DNA from: DATLZB01 sp035574175
GTDB taxonomy: Bacteria; Pseudomonadota; Alphaproteobacteria; Rhizobiales; Hyphomicrobiaceae
Reading direction: 5' to 3'
DNA length: 12,804 nt
Assembly (NCBI GenBank): GCA_035574175.1
Contig: DATLZB010000067.1
Location: 1 to 12,804 of the forward strand
Shown here: positions 1-6,529 of the stretch, piece by piece
Layout of the letters: each line of letters starts with the position of its first letter
Position numbering within the stretch: position 1 is the first letter of the stretch
The notes under the pieces: model-generated
Database searches by the model: none
The model's input: the letters and a program-made list of their open reading frames with translations, nothing else
Told to the model about the DNA's origin: nothing
Made by a program: the position numbers and the translations under genes

Positions 1-803
1 CGGTGCTGGTCGGGGCGGCGCTGGCGGCGGCGGGCGCTGCCTACCAGGGGCTGTTCCGCAATCCGCTGGTCTCGCCCGACATCCTCGGCGTGTCGACCGG
101 CGCGGGCCTCGGCGCGGTGCTTGGCATCTTCCTGTCGCTCCCGGTCGGTGGCATCCAGCTCTCGGCGTTCGCAATGGGGCTTGCCACGGTCGGGCTCGTC
201 TACTTCATCGCCACGCTCGTCGCCAACCGCGAGCCGATCCTGGTGCTGGTGCTCTCAGGCGTTGTTGTCGGCTCGCTCGCCGGTGCTGCCGTCTCGCTGC
301 TCAAGATCCTCGCCGACCCTTACGACCAGCTCCCGGCTATCGTGTTCTGGCTGCTCGGGAGCCTATCCAGCATCCGCAAAGGCGACGTGTGGTCCTCCGC
401 GCCCTTCGTCCTCATCGGGCTCGTGCCGCTGGTACTGCTGCGCTGGCGCATCAACGTGCTCTCGCTCGGGGACGAGGAGGCGAAGGCGCTGGGCGTGGAG
501 GCCGGGCGGCTGCGGTTCGTGGTGATCTCGGCGGCAACGCTGATCACGGCCAGCGTGGTGGCGATCTCCGGCGTGATCGGCTGGGTGGGGCTCGTCATCC
601 CCCATCTCGCCCGCATGCTCGTCGGCCCCAATTTCGATCGCCTGCTCCCCACCTCGATGCTGATGGGCGGCGGCTATCTGCTTATCGTCGACACGCTCGC
701 CCGCACCGTGGGCCGCATCGAGGTGCCGCTCGGCATCCTCACGGCAATCGTCGGCGCGCCATTCTTCCTGTGGCTGCTCGTGCGCGGGAGGACGGGATGG
801 TGA
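1..803 (+). CDS. FecCD/BtuC-family ABC transporter permease, 5' end missing
   Basis: This is the inner-membrane permease of a type II ABC importer. It carries a substrate handed over by a periplasmic binding protein: ferric chelates, haem, cobalamin or, in the MolB branch, molybdate/tungstate. The reading frame is open from the first base (codons from position 3), so the start lies outside the window. The 266 visible residues compare with about 330-350 in the family, so the first one or two membrane helices are missing. Near the visible start is the family signature LAAAGAAYQGLFRNPLVSPD, followed by LGVSTGAGLG. Several hydrophobic segments follow, then the cytoplasmic coupling segment GLVIPHLARMLVGP that contacts the ATPase. 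The C-terminus (VPLGILTAIVGAPFFLWLL) is typical. The TGA stop overlaps the ATPase start by 7 bases, implying translational coupling. The family is secure; the substrate cannot be read from sequence. Confidence 0.93.
   Translation, partial: VLVGAALAAAGAAYQGLFRNPLVSPDILGVSTGAGLGAVLGIFLSLPVGGIQLSAFAMGLATVGLVYFIATLVANREPILVLVLSGVVVGSLAGAAVSLLKILADPYDQLPAIVFWLLGSLSSIRKGDVWSSAPFVLIGLVPLVLLRWRINVLSLGDEEAKALGVEAGRLRFVVISAATLITASVVAISGVIGWVGLVIPHLARMLVGPNFDRLLPTSMLMGGGYLLIVDTLARTVGRIEVPLGILTAIVGAPFFLWLLVRGRTGW
787..791 (+). promoter_or_regulatory. Ribosome binding site of the ABC ATPase gene
   Basis: GGAGG sits 5 bases before the ATG at 797 and lies inside the last codons of the permease gene. It supports this start over upstream in-frame alternatives and fits coupled translation of the two transporter subunits. 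Confidence 0.6.
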
Positions 804-1588
804 GAAATGGCGCGGCCGTCGAGGCGCGGGGCCTCGGCTTCGGCTACCCGGACAAAGCGATCGGCCGCGACGTCAATCTCGAGATCCGGCCCGGCGAGGT
901 GCTGTGCCTGCTCGGCCCCAACGGATCCGGCAAGACCACGCTGTTCAAGACGCTGCTCGGCCTTCTGCCGCTGCAGGCGGGCGAGGTGCTGGTCAGCGGG
1001 GAGCCGATCGCTCGGCTGCCGCGCGCGGAGATCGCGCGGCGCATCGCCTACGTGCCACAGGCGCACGCTGCGCACTTCCCCTACCGGGTACTCGACATGG
1101 TGGTGATGGGGCGCACCGCGCACATGGGCCTGTTCGCCGCCCCGACCGAGGCCGACCGCGCCCGCGCGCGGAAGGCGCTGGAGGCGCTCGGCATCGCGGA
1201 ACTCGCCGAGAACGACTACACGCGCATCAGCGGCGGCCAACGTCAGCTCGCGCTGGTCGCTCGCGCGCTCGCCCAGGACGCGCCGGTGATCGTCATGGAC
1301 GAGCCGACGGCCAGCCTCGACTTCGGCAACCAGGTCGTGGTGTTGTCGGAGGTCAAGCGGCTTGCCGCCAAGGGGCTCGCCATCATGCTTTCCACACATG
1401 ATCCCGACCACGCCTTCAGCATCGGCACGCGCGTCGCCCTGCTTGACGACGGCCGCATCGTGGCGCAAGGCGCACCGGCCGACGTGCTGACGGCCGAGCG
1501 GCTCGCCTCCGTCTACGGCGTGAGGGTCGCGATCGAGCGCCTTGCCGGCGGGCAGGTGGTGTGCGCGCCGGAGTACGAACGAGCCTGA
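797..1588 (+). CDS. ABC transporter ATP-binding protein, iron-chelate/cobalamin/MolC type
   Basis: This is the cytoplasmic ATPase that powers the permease encoded just upstream, 263 residues long, normal for the family. All motifs are intact: Walker A GPNGSGKTT near residue 36, Q-loop in AYVPQAHAAHFPYRVLDMV, signature ISGGQRQLALVARAL, Walker B VIVMDEPTASLDF and H-loop STHDPDHAF. I chose the ATG at 797 because GGAGG lies 5 bases before it, inside the permease gene, and the overlap with the permease stop is the usual arrangement. The protein continues about 40 residues past the H-loop with AERLASVYGV, a segment common in FecE/BtuD/FhuC relatives. The VMGRTAHMGLF stretch after the Q-loop also resembles MolC-type ATPases, so molybdate/tungstate is an alternative to iron chelates. 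No binding-protein gene follows, so it probably lies upstream of the window. Confidence 0.95.
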   Translation: MVRNGAAVEARGLGFGYPDKAIGRDVNLEIRPGEVLCLLGPNGSGKTTLFKTLLGLLPLQAGEVLVSGEPIARLPRAEIARRIAYVPQAHAAHFPYRVLDMVVMGRTAHMGLFAAPTEADRARARKALEALGIAELAENDYTRISGGQRQLALVARALAQDAPVIVMDEPTASLDFGNQVVVLSEVKRLAAKGLAIMLSTHDPDHAFSIGTRVALLDDGRIVAQGAPADVLTAERLASVYGVRVAIERLAGGQVVCAPEYERA

Positions 1589-1606
1589 CGTCGAGCGGAG
1601 CAGACG

Positions 1607-1678
1607 ACGCCGCCCCGCATAACGCATAAGAGGAGCGTAGGCGTCGTACCGACAGGCACAGGTCACGCCTGTCCGATC
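1607..1678 (+). pseudogene. Decayed 3' fragment of an alpha/beta-hydrolase gene
   Basis: The gap between the ABC ATPase gene and dusA carries a remnant that aligns with the intact hydrolase gene at 3499-3555. By hand alignment, 1623-1678 matches it at about 48 of 57 columns with one single-base gap. Translated, the remnant reads RIRGA, then a stop codon (TAG where the gene has CAG for Gln), then after the one-base deletion VVPTGTGHACPI, against VVLAGTGHACPI in the intact protein. The His in GTGHA would be the catalytic histidine. Four of the seven clean substitutions fall at synonymous third positions, suggesting the source was a diverged homologue that evolved as a coding gene before it decayed, not a fresh copy. 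Upstream of 1623 a tandem 7-mer (CGCATAA twice, 1616-1629) disrupts the alignment and similarity fades. Downstream of 1678 no clear match remains. The rest of the gene is absent. Confidence 0.6.
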
Positions 1679-1700
1679 GCACACCACCGCCCTGCTGCTA

Positions 1701-1723
1701 TTGGCGGCCAACAAAGCCGCCAA
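1701..1723 (-). terminator. Hairpin just downstream of dusA, possible weak terminator
   Basis: A perfect 8-bp stem (TTGGCGGC with GCCGCCAA) closes a 7-base loop, beginning 4 bases past the dusA stop on the minus strand. No run of T follows on either strand, so it is a weak candidate for intrinsic termination. It may instead stabilise the 3' end of the dusA transcript or help separate it from the converging ABC transporter operon. Confidence 0.35.
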
Positions 1724-1727
1724 GCAG

Positions 1728-2729
1728 TTACTCGGCAGCCAGCGCGCTCCGGGCCGGTTCGCTTTCGACGAGCTCAATGGCCGCGCGCAAAACGTCGATG
1801 CCGGCGCTCTCGCGAACGGCGTTCTCGCTCAGAAGCCGGCGGAAGGCACGGGCTCGCGGGCGGCCGTGGTAGAGGCCGAGCACGTGACGCGTGATGCTGC
1901 TCAGCCGTCCTCCCTCAGCGAGGTGGCGCTCCGCATAGGGAATGAGCCGCTCAAGCACCCGGCGCCGGCTGGGCGGCGGCACCGCTTCGCCGAACAACCG
2001 CCGGTCCGCCTCGGCCAGAAGGTAGGGCGTCCGGTAGGCGGCGCGCCCCAGCATGATGCCATCGACGTGCGCGAGATGCCGGCTCGCCTCATCGAGCGAG
2101 ACGATGCCGCCGTTGAGGACGATCTCAAGGTGCGGGTTCGCCTCCTTCAGGCGAAAAACGCGGGCATGGTCGAGCGGCGGGATCTCACGGTTCTCCTTCG
2201 GAGATAAGCCTTTGAGCCAGGCCTTGCGGGCATGCACGATGAATGTACGGCAGCCGGCCGCGGCAACGGTCGCAACAAAACGGTTGAGGTCGGCCTCCGC
2301 GTCCTGCTCGTCGATGCCGATGCGGCACTTCAGCGTGACGGGAACATGCACGCGCGCCTGCATGGCGGCTACGCAGCGGGCGACGACCTCGGGCTCCGCC
2401 ATCAGGCAAGCGCCAAATCGGCCGCCCTGGACCCGGTCCGACGGGCAGCCGACATTCAGGTTGATCTCGTCGTAGCCCGCCTCCTCGCCGATAGCGGCTG
2501 CGGCGGCGAGCATGGCGGGGTCGCTGCCGCCGAGCTGCAGGGCGAGCGGGCGCTCCTCGGGGCTGAAGCTGAGCAATCGCGCCCGGTCCCCGAAAAGGAT
2601 CGCCTGCGCGGTGATCATCTCGGTGTAGAGCAGCGCGCGCCGCGTCAGCAGGCGATGGAAGAACCGGCAGTGCCGGTCGGTCCAATCCATCATCGGCGCG
2701 ATGCAGAACCTATGAGCTCGGACAGTCAT
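1728..2729 (-). CDS. dusA: tRNA-dihydrouridine synthase A
   Basis: This is a flavin (FMN) enzyme that reduces uridines to dihydrouridine in the D-loop of tRNAs, using NADPH; in Escherichia coli DusA modifies U20 and U20a. The 333-residue protein shows the DusA hallmarks: RFCIAPMMDWTDRHCRFF at the N-terminus, LQLGGSDP, then INLNVGCPSDRVQGGRFGA with the catalytic cysteine at about Cys95, a TIM-barrel core with NGGI (phosphate binding) and IMLGRAAYRTPYLL near the C-terminal part. I chose the ATG at 2729. A TTG at 2750 is in frame, but it would lie only a few bases after the transcription start predicted from the promoter at 2765-2793, and family members begin close to the RFC..PMMDW motif. The Shine-Dalgarno match is weak. 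The gene stands alone, convergent with the ABC operon and divergent from the hydrolase gene. Confidence 0.96.
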   Translation of the reverse strand: MTVRAHRFCIAPMMDWTDRHCRFFHRLLTRRALLYTEMITAQAILFGDRARLLSFSPEERPLALQLGGSDPAMLAAAAAIGEEAGYDEINLNVGCPSDRVQGGRFGACLMAEPEVVARCVAAMQARVHVPVTLKCRIGIDEQDAEADLNRFVATVAAAGCRTFIVHARKAWLKGLSPKENREIPPLDHARVFRLKEANPHLEIVLNGGIVSLDEASRHLAHVDGIMLGRAAYRTPYLLAEADRRLFGEAVPPPSRRRVLERLIPYAERHLAEGGRLSSITRHVLGLYHGRPRARAFRRLLSENAVRESAGIDVLRAAIELVESEPARSALAAE

Positions 2730-2742
2730 TCGATTCCAGGGC

Positions 2743-2771
2743 TTGCGCAATCGGCGTTCAGATCATTCTAT
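2743..2771 (+). promoter_or_regulatory. Possible weak promoter of the hydrolase gene
   Basis: On the plus strand TTGCGC (2743-2748) and TTCTAT (2766-2771) are separated by 17 bases. The -10 match is only three of six. It overlaps, on the opposite strand, the -10 box predicted for dusA. This is a weak call, offered because the hydrolase gene has no other upstream gene on its strand from which it could be read. Confidence 0.25.
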
Positions 2772-2793
2772 GGGCGCCGGCGCAGCGCGCCAA
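2765..2793 (-). promoter_or_regulatory. Predicted sigma-70 promoter of dusA
   Basis: On the minus strand a -35 box TTGGCG (2793-2788) and a -10 box TAGAAT (2770-2765) are separated by exactly 17 bases. TAGAAT matches the consensus at five of six positions and TTGGCG at four. Transcription would start near 2758, giving a leader of about 30 bases before the dusA ATG at 2729. The site lies in the 103-base divergent gap. Confidence 0.5.
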
Positions 2794-2822
2794 ATCGTCC
2801 AACGCGAACATTGCAGGCTTCC

Positions 2823-2827
2823 AGGAG
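2823..2827 (+). promoter_or_regulatory. Ribosome binding site fixing the hydrolase start
   Basis: AGGAG ends 5 bases before the ATG at 2833. It decides between this start and an in-frame start at 2743, which would add 30 residues with no resemblance to the alpha/beta-hydrolase fold and would overlap the dusA promoter region. Confidence 0.65.
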
Positions 2828-2832
2828 CGGGC

Positions 2833-3642
2833 ATGCCGTACAGCTCGGCCAGCGGAGTACGCATCTACTACGAGGTCGCCGGCGAAGGCCGGCCGTTCGT
2901 GTTCGTCCACGCCAATCCGTTCGACCACAGGATGTGGCTGCATCAGGTCGCGCACTTCTCGCCCTATTATCAGGTGATCAGCGTGGATTTGAGAGGCTAC
3001 GGGCGCTCGGACAAGCCGGAATCCGCCTTCACGCTCGCCGACATGGCAGGCGACGTGATCGGCGTGTGCCGGGCCGAGGGTATCGAGCGAGCGATGTTCT
3101 GCGGTTGCAGCGTGGGATCCGGAATTGCGCTTCTGATCGGTCTCGACCAACCGCAAATGGTCGAGGCGCTGATCCTGGTCGGCGGCAACAGCCGCGGCAG
3201 CGCCAACGTGGCGCGCCGCGTCCTCGATCTGAGCAAGACCACCGACCTGCCCGGCTTCCTGCGCGGCTATATCCGCGAACTGGTCGCCCCCGACTTTCCT
3301 GCAACCGCGCGCGGCCGCTGGCTCCTCAATCTGTTTACGGAAAATGCGCAAACGCTGTCGGCCAAGTGCATTGCCAATATCCATCTCGCAAGGAACGCCG
3401 CGGACATGAGCGGCAGGCTCGCCGAGCTCGACGCGCCCACTCTCGTCATCAACGGCGCGCACGACAACTCGCTCGCTGCCGGCACCGAGACCGCGCGCCG
3501 CATCAGAGGGGCGCAGCACGTCGTACTGGCAGGCACGGGTCACGCCTGCCCGATCGAAGACCCGGAGAGTTTCGACAAGGCCGTGATCGACTTCCTCGCC
3601 GCCCACGGCCTGTGGTCGGGACCCGGCGGTAGCAGCCGCTGA
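2833..3642 (+). CDS. Alpha/beta-hydrolase
   Basis: This is a soluble serine hydrolase of the alpha/beta-hydrolase fold, 269 residues; the natural substrate cannot be told from sequence. The fold begins with GVRIYYEVAGEG. The oxyanion-hole segment is FVFVHANPFDHRMW, with HANP where HG is usual. DLRGYGRSDKP follows, and then the nucleophile elbow GCSVG with Ser at about residue 93. The acid is probably Asp211 in INGAHDNS, and the catalytic His is about residue 237 in GTGHACPIEDPESF. The closest general types are the 3-oxoadipate enol-lactonase/peroxidase-like group, but the catechol-pathway genes that would support that are not here. The start is fixed by the AGGAG before 2833. pepN follows 65 bases downstream on the same strand and might be co-transcribed. 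A decayed relative of the 3' end lies at 1607-1678. Confidence 0.9.
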   Translation: MPYSSASGVRIYYEVAGEGRPFVFVHANPFDHRMWLHQVAHFSPYYQVISVDLRGYGRSDKPESAFTLADMAGDVIGVCRAEGIERAMFCGCSVGSGIALLIGLDQPQMVEALILVGGNSRGSANVARRVLDLSKTTDLPGFLRGYIRELVAPDFPATARGRWLLNLFTENAQTLSAKCIANIHLARNAADMSGRLAELDAPTLVINGAHDNSLAAGTETARRIRGAQHVVLAGTGHACPIEDPESFDKAVIDFLAAHGLWSGPGGSSR

Positions 3643-3707
3643 ACAAGGGGGCTATCCTGTCGTCGCAGACGCGCGTGGACCAGCCAACGGTGAAAGGCCC
3701 CGTATCG

Positions 3708-6356
3708 ATGAAGCCAGAGCGGCCGCGCCCCATTCGGCTCAAGGACTATCGACCGCCCTCCTACCTGATCGAGGCGGTGCGGCTCGATGTCGTGCTGCAT
3801 CCGACCCACACGCGCGTGCGCTCGCGGCTGGGAATCAGGCGCAACCCTCAGGCCGGGGATGAGAACCGCGCGCTCCGCCTCGACGGCGAACACCTCGAGC
3901 TCGAGCAGGTGGTGCTCGACGGGCGTGTGCTCGCGCCGGCCGACTACGAACGCACGCCAACGCACCTCACGCTGCCCAAGGTACCGGGCGCGGCGTTCAC
4001 TCTGGAGACCACCACCTACGTCAATCCCGACGGCAACAAGGCGCTGCAGGGGCTCTACCGCACGCGCGGTGTCTACTGCACGCAGTGCGAGGCGGAGGGC
4101 TTCCGGCGCATCACCTACTTCCTCGACCGCCCTGACGTGCTGGCGCGCTATGTCACGCGCATCGAGGCGGACGCCGAGGCGGCGTCCGTGCTGCTCGCCA
4201 ACGGCAACCCGGTCGAGCACGGCACGCTCGACCGCGGACGACGGCACTACGCAGTGTGGCACGACCCCTTCCCCAAACCCTGCTACCTGTTCGCCCTGGT
4301 CGGCGGCAATCTCGTTTCCATCGCCTCGACCTACACCACCATGTCCGGCCGCAAGGTGGATCTGCGCATCTACGTCGAGCCCGGCAAGGAAGACCGCTGC
4401 GGCTGGGCCATGGATGCCTTGAAGCGTGCCATGCGCTGGGACGAGGTCCGCTTCGGGCGAGAGTATGACCTCGAGGTGTTCAACATCGTGGCCGTGTCCG
4501 ACTTCAACATGGGCGCGATGGAGAACAAAGGGCTCAACATCTTCAACGACCGGCTGATCCTCGCCTCGCCGGCGACCGCCACCGACGCCAACTTCGAGGC
4601 GATCGAAGCGGTGATCGCCCACGAGTACTTCCACAACTGGACCGGCAACCGCATCACCTGCCGAGACTGGTTCCAGCTGTGCCTCAAAGAGGGGCTCACC
4701 GTCTATCGCGACCAGGAGTTCTCCGCCGACGAGCGCTCGCGCCCGGTGCAGCGGATCGCCGACGTGCGCCAGCTCAGGGCCCACCAGTTCCCCGAGGATG
4801 CCGGGCCGCTGGCGCATCCGGTGCGGCCTCAGTCCTACATCGAGATCAACAACTTCTATACCTCCACGGTCTACGAGAAGGGGGCCGAGCTGGTGCGCAT
4901 GATCGAGGTCCTGCTCGGTCAGCAACACTTCCGCCGCGGCATGGACATCTACTTCTCACGCTACGACGGCAAGGCAGCGACGGTGGAGGACTTCGTTTCC
5001 TGTTTCGAACAGGCTTCGGGAAGAGATCTTACTCACTTCCGCCGCTGGTACTCGCAGGCCGGGACACCCGAACTTGTATGCGCGCTCAACTACGACGCGG
5101 TGCGCAAGAGGGCCGAGCTCAGCGTCGAACAGGTGTTGGCGCCGACCCCAGGCGAGCCCAAGAAGCAGCCGCTGCACATCCCGCTCAAGCTCGGTCTCCT
5201 CGGCGGCAACGGCCAGGACATCGAGCTAAAGCTCGAAGGCCATGGTCCTCTCGACAGAGACGTGATCGAGCTTACCAGGCGCAGCGAAAAGTTTCGCTTC
5301 CTCGACGTGCCGTCCCGGCCGGTGCCCTCGCTGCTGCGCGGCTTCTCCGCCCCGGTCAAGCTCACCCTCGACCTGTCGGACTCCGACCTCGAGTTCCTGA
5401 TGGCCAACGACAGCGACCTGTTCAATCGCTGGCAGGCCGCCAACGAATACGCTACCCGCTCGCTCCTGCATCTGGTGCGCATGCGCCAGATCGGGAGGCG
5501 CTCGAATCGCGGACTTGGCTATGCGCGCGCGCTCGGGGCGAGCCTCGGCGATGAAGCGCTCGAGCCGGCATACCGGGCGGAACTCTTGCGCCTGCCATCG
5601 GAGGGCGACATCGCCCGGGAGATCGGCAAGAACGTCGATCCGGCCGCCATCCATGCCGCGCGACGCCAGCTCTTGCGCCTCGTCGGAAAGACGCTCGGGG
5701 CGCAGCTCGAGGCCCTCTATGAGCGGCTGGAAGACCGCGGACCCTACTCCCCGGACGCTGCAAGCGCCGGTCGTCGGGCGCTGCGCAACGCTGCGCTGAC
5801 GCTGCTTGCCGCCCGCAACCAGAAGGCCGACCGCACCCGCCTCCTAGCTCACTTCCGCGGGGCCTCAAACATGACCGATGAGGCGCACGCGTTGTATCTG
5901 CTCGCCGCCAGTCGCGACCCGGAGCGCGAGCGCGTGCTCGAGAACTTCTACGAGCGCTGGCGCCACGACCACATCGTCATCGACACCTGGTTTGCCGCCC
6001 AGGCCATCTCTCCGTCTGCGGGCACGGTCAGCAGAGTGCGGGCGCTCATCAATCACCCGCTGTTCTCGCTCGCTGCGCCCAACAAGGTGCGGGCCCTGAT
6101 TGGCAGCTTCGCCAACCTCAATCCGGTGCAGTTCAACCGACCCGATGGGCAGGGCTACGCGCTGGTCGCCGAGCAGGTGCTGGCTCTCGACCGCTTCAAT
6201 CCGCAGGTGGCGGCCCGGTTGCTCGGATCGTTTCGCAGCTGGCGCACGCTCGAGCCCGCCCGTCGCAACCAGGCAAAGATCGTGCTCAAGCGCGTCGCCA
6301 GCACCAAAGGGCTCTCCCGCGACGTCTACGAAATCGCCAGCAAGATGATCGACTAG
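3708..6356 (+). CDS. pepN: Aminopeptidase N, M1 family
   Basis: This is a cytoplasmic zinc metalloaminopeptidase that removes N-terminal residues from peptides in the last stage of protein turnover. The 882-residue protein is full length for the bacterial PepN branch. The N-terminal beta domain contains TQCEAEGFRRITYFLDRPD (substrate-anchoring Glu at about 128). The catalytic domain carries the GAMEN exopeptidase motif at 269-273, the zinc site HEYFH at 305-309 and the third ligand Glu328, exactly 18 residues after His309. The transition-state tyrosine lies in YTSTVYEKGAELVRM. An Ig-like domain (DUF3458 type) and a long helical C-terminal domain follow. I chose ATG 3708 with GAAAGG about 10 bases upstream; GTG codons at 3675 and 3690 are in frame but less likely. 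No signal peptide is present. No key residue is missing. Confidence 0.97.
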   Translation: MKPERPRPIRLKDYRPPSYLIEAVRLDVVLHPTHTRVRSRLGIRRNPQAGDENRALRLDGEHLELEQVVLDGRVLAPADYERTPTHLTLPKVPGAAFTLETTTYVNPDGNKALQGLYRTRGVYCTQCEAEGFRRITYFLDRPDVLARYVTRIEADAEAASVLLANGNPVEHGTLDRGRRHYAVWHDPFPKPCYLFALVGGNLVSIASTYTTMSGRKVDLRIYVEPGKEDRCGWAMDALKRAMRWDEVRFGREYDLEVFNIVAVSDFNMGAMENKGLNIFNDRLILASPATATDANFEAIEAVIAHEYFHNWTGNRITCRDWFQLCLKEGLTVYRDQEFSADERSRPVQRIADVRQLRAHQFPEDAGPLAHPVRPQSYIEINNFYTSTVYEKGAELVRMIEVLLGQQHFRRGMDIYFSRYDGKAATVEDFVSCFEQASGRDLTHFRRWYSQAGTPELVCALNYDAVRKRAELSVEQVLAPTPGEPKKQPLHIPLKLGLLGGNGQDIELKLEGHGPLDRDVIELTRRSEKFRFLDVPSRPVPSLLRGFSAPVKLTLDLSDSDLEFLMANDSDLFNRWQAANEYATRSLLHLVRMRQIGRRSNRGLGYARALGASLGDEALEPAYRAELLRLPSEGDIAREIGKNVDPAAIHAARRQLLRLVGKTLGAQLEALYERLEDRGPYSPDAASAGRRALRNAALTLLAARNQKADRTRLLAHFRGASNMTDEAHALYLLAASRDPERERVLENFYERWRHDHIVIDTWFAAQAISPSAGTVSRVRALINHPLFSLAAPNKVRALIGSFANLNPVQFNRPDGQGYALVAEQVLALDRFNPQVAARLLGSFRSWRTLEPARRNQAKIVLKRVASTKGLSRDVYEIASKMID

Positions 6357-6368
6357 AGGGGCGACTGT

Positions 6369-6386
6369 GGCCGCGCTTCCGCGGCC
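6369..6386 (+). terminator. Strong hairpin after pepN, possible terminator
   Basis: A perfect 7-bp GC stem (GGCCGCG with CGCGGCC) with a CTTC loop begins 12 bases after the pepN stop. No uninterrupted T run follows; the next bases are CGCATCTGCCTTATCTTTG, with scattered T. It is placed as expected for a transcript end, but a purely intrinsic terminator would need a better T tract. Confidence 0.4.
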
Positions 6387-6529
6387 CGCATCTGCCTTAT
6401 CTTTGCCGCATTTAAACTCCCTCGACAGCCGACTCGCGCTCAGGCGACACTCAAGGCTGCGATTCGAGGCGAGGGCATGCGCGCGGATCGCGGGTCGGGC
6501 ACTTATCACAATTCGGTCAGAGGCTTGGA

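Noticed and set aside
2728..2750. Longer dusA with a TTG start at 2750
   Set aside because: The predicted promoter would start transcription only a few bases before it, and the added seven residues are not family-like. ATG 2729 is preferred.
2232..3632. Long open plus-strand frame across the 5' part of dusA, the divergent gap and the hydrolase gene
   Set aside because: It encodes an Arg/Pro-rich protein with no recognisable motif and lies in another frame of two genes with clear families. Such frames are common in GC-rich DNA.
3540..4928. Long open frame on the minus strand opposite pepN
   Set aside because: It is the antisense reflection of pepN codon bias, rich in Val, Gly, His and Asp, with no motif and no ribosome site, and it runs across the 5' end of pepN and into the hydrolase gene.
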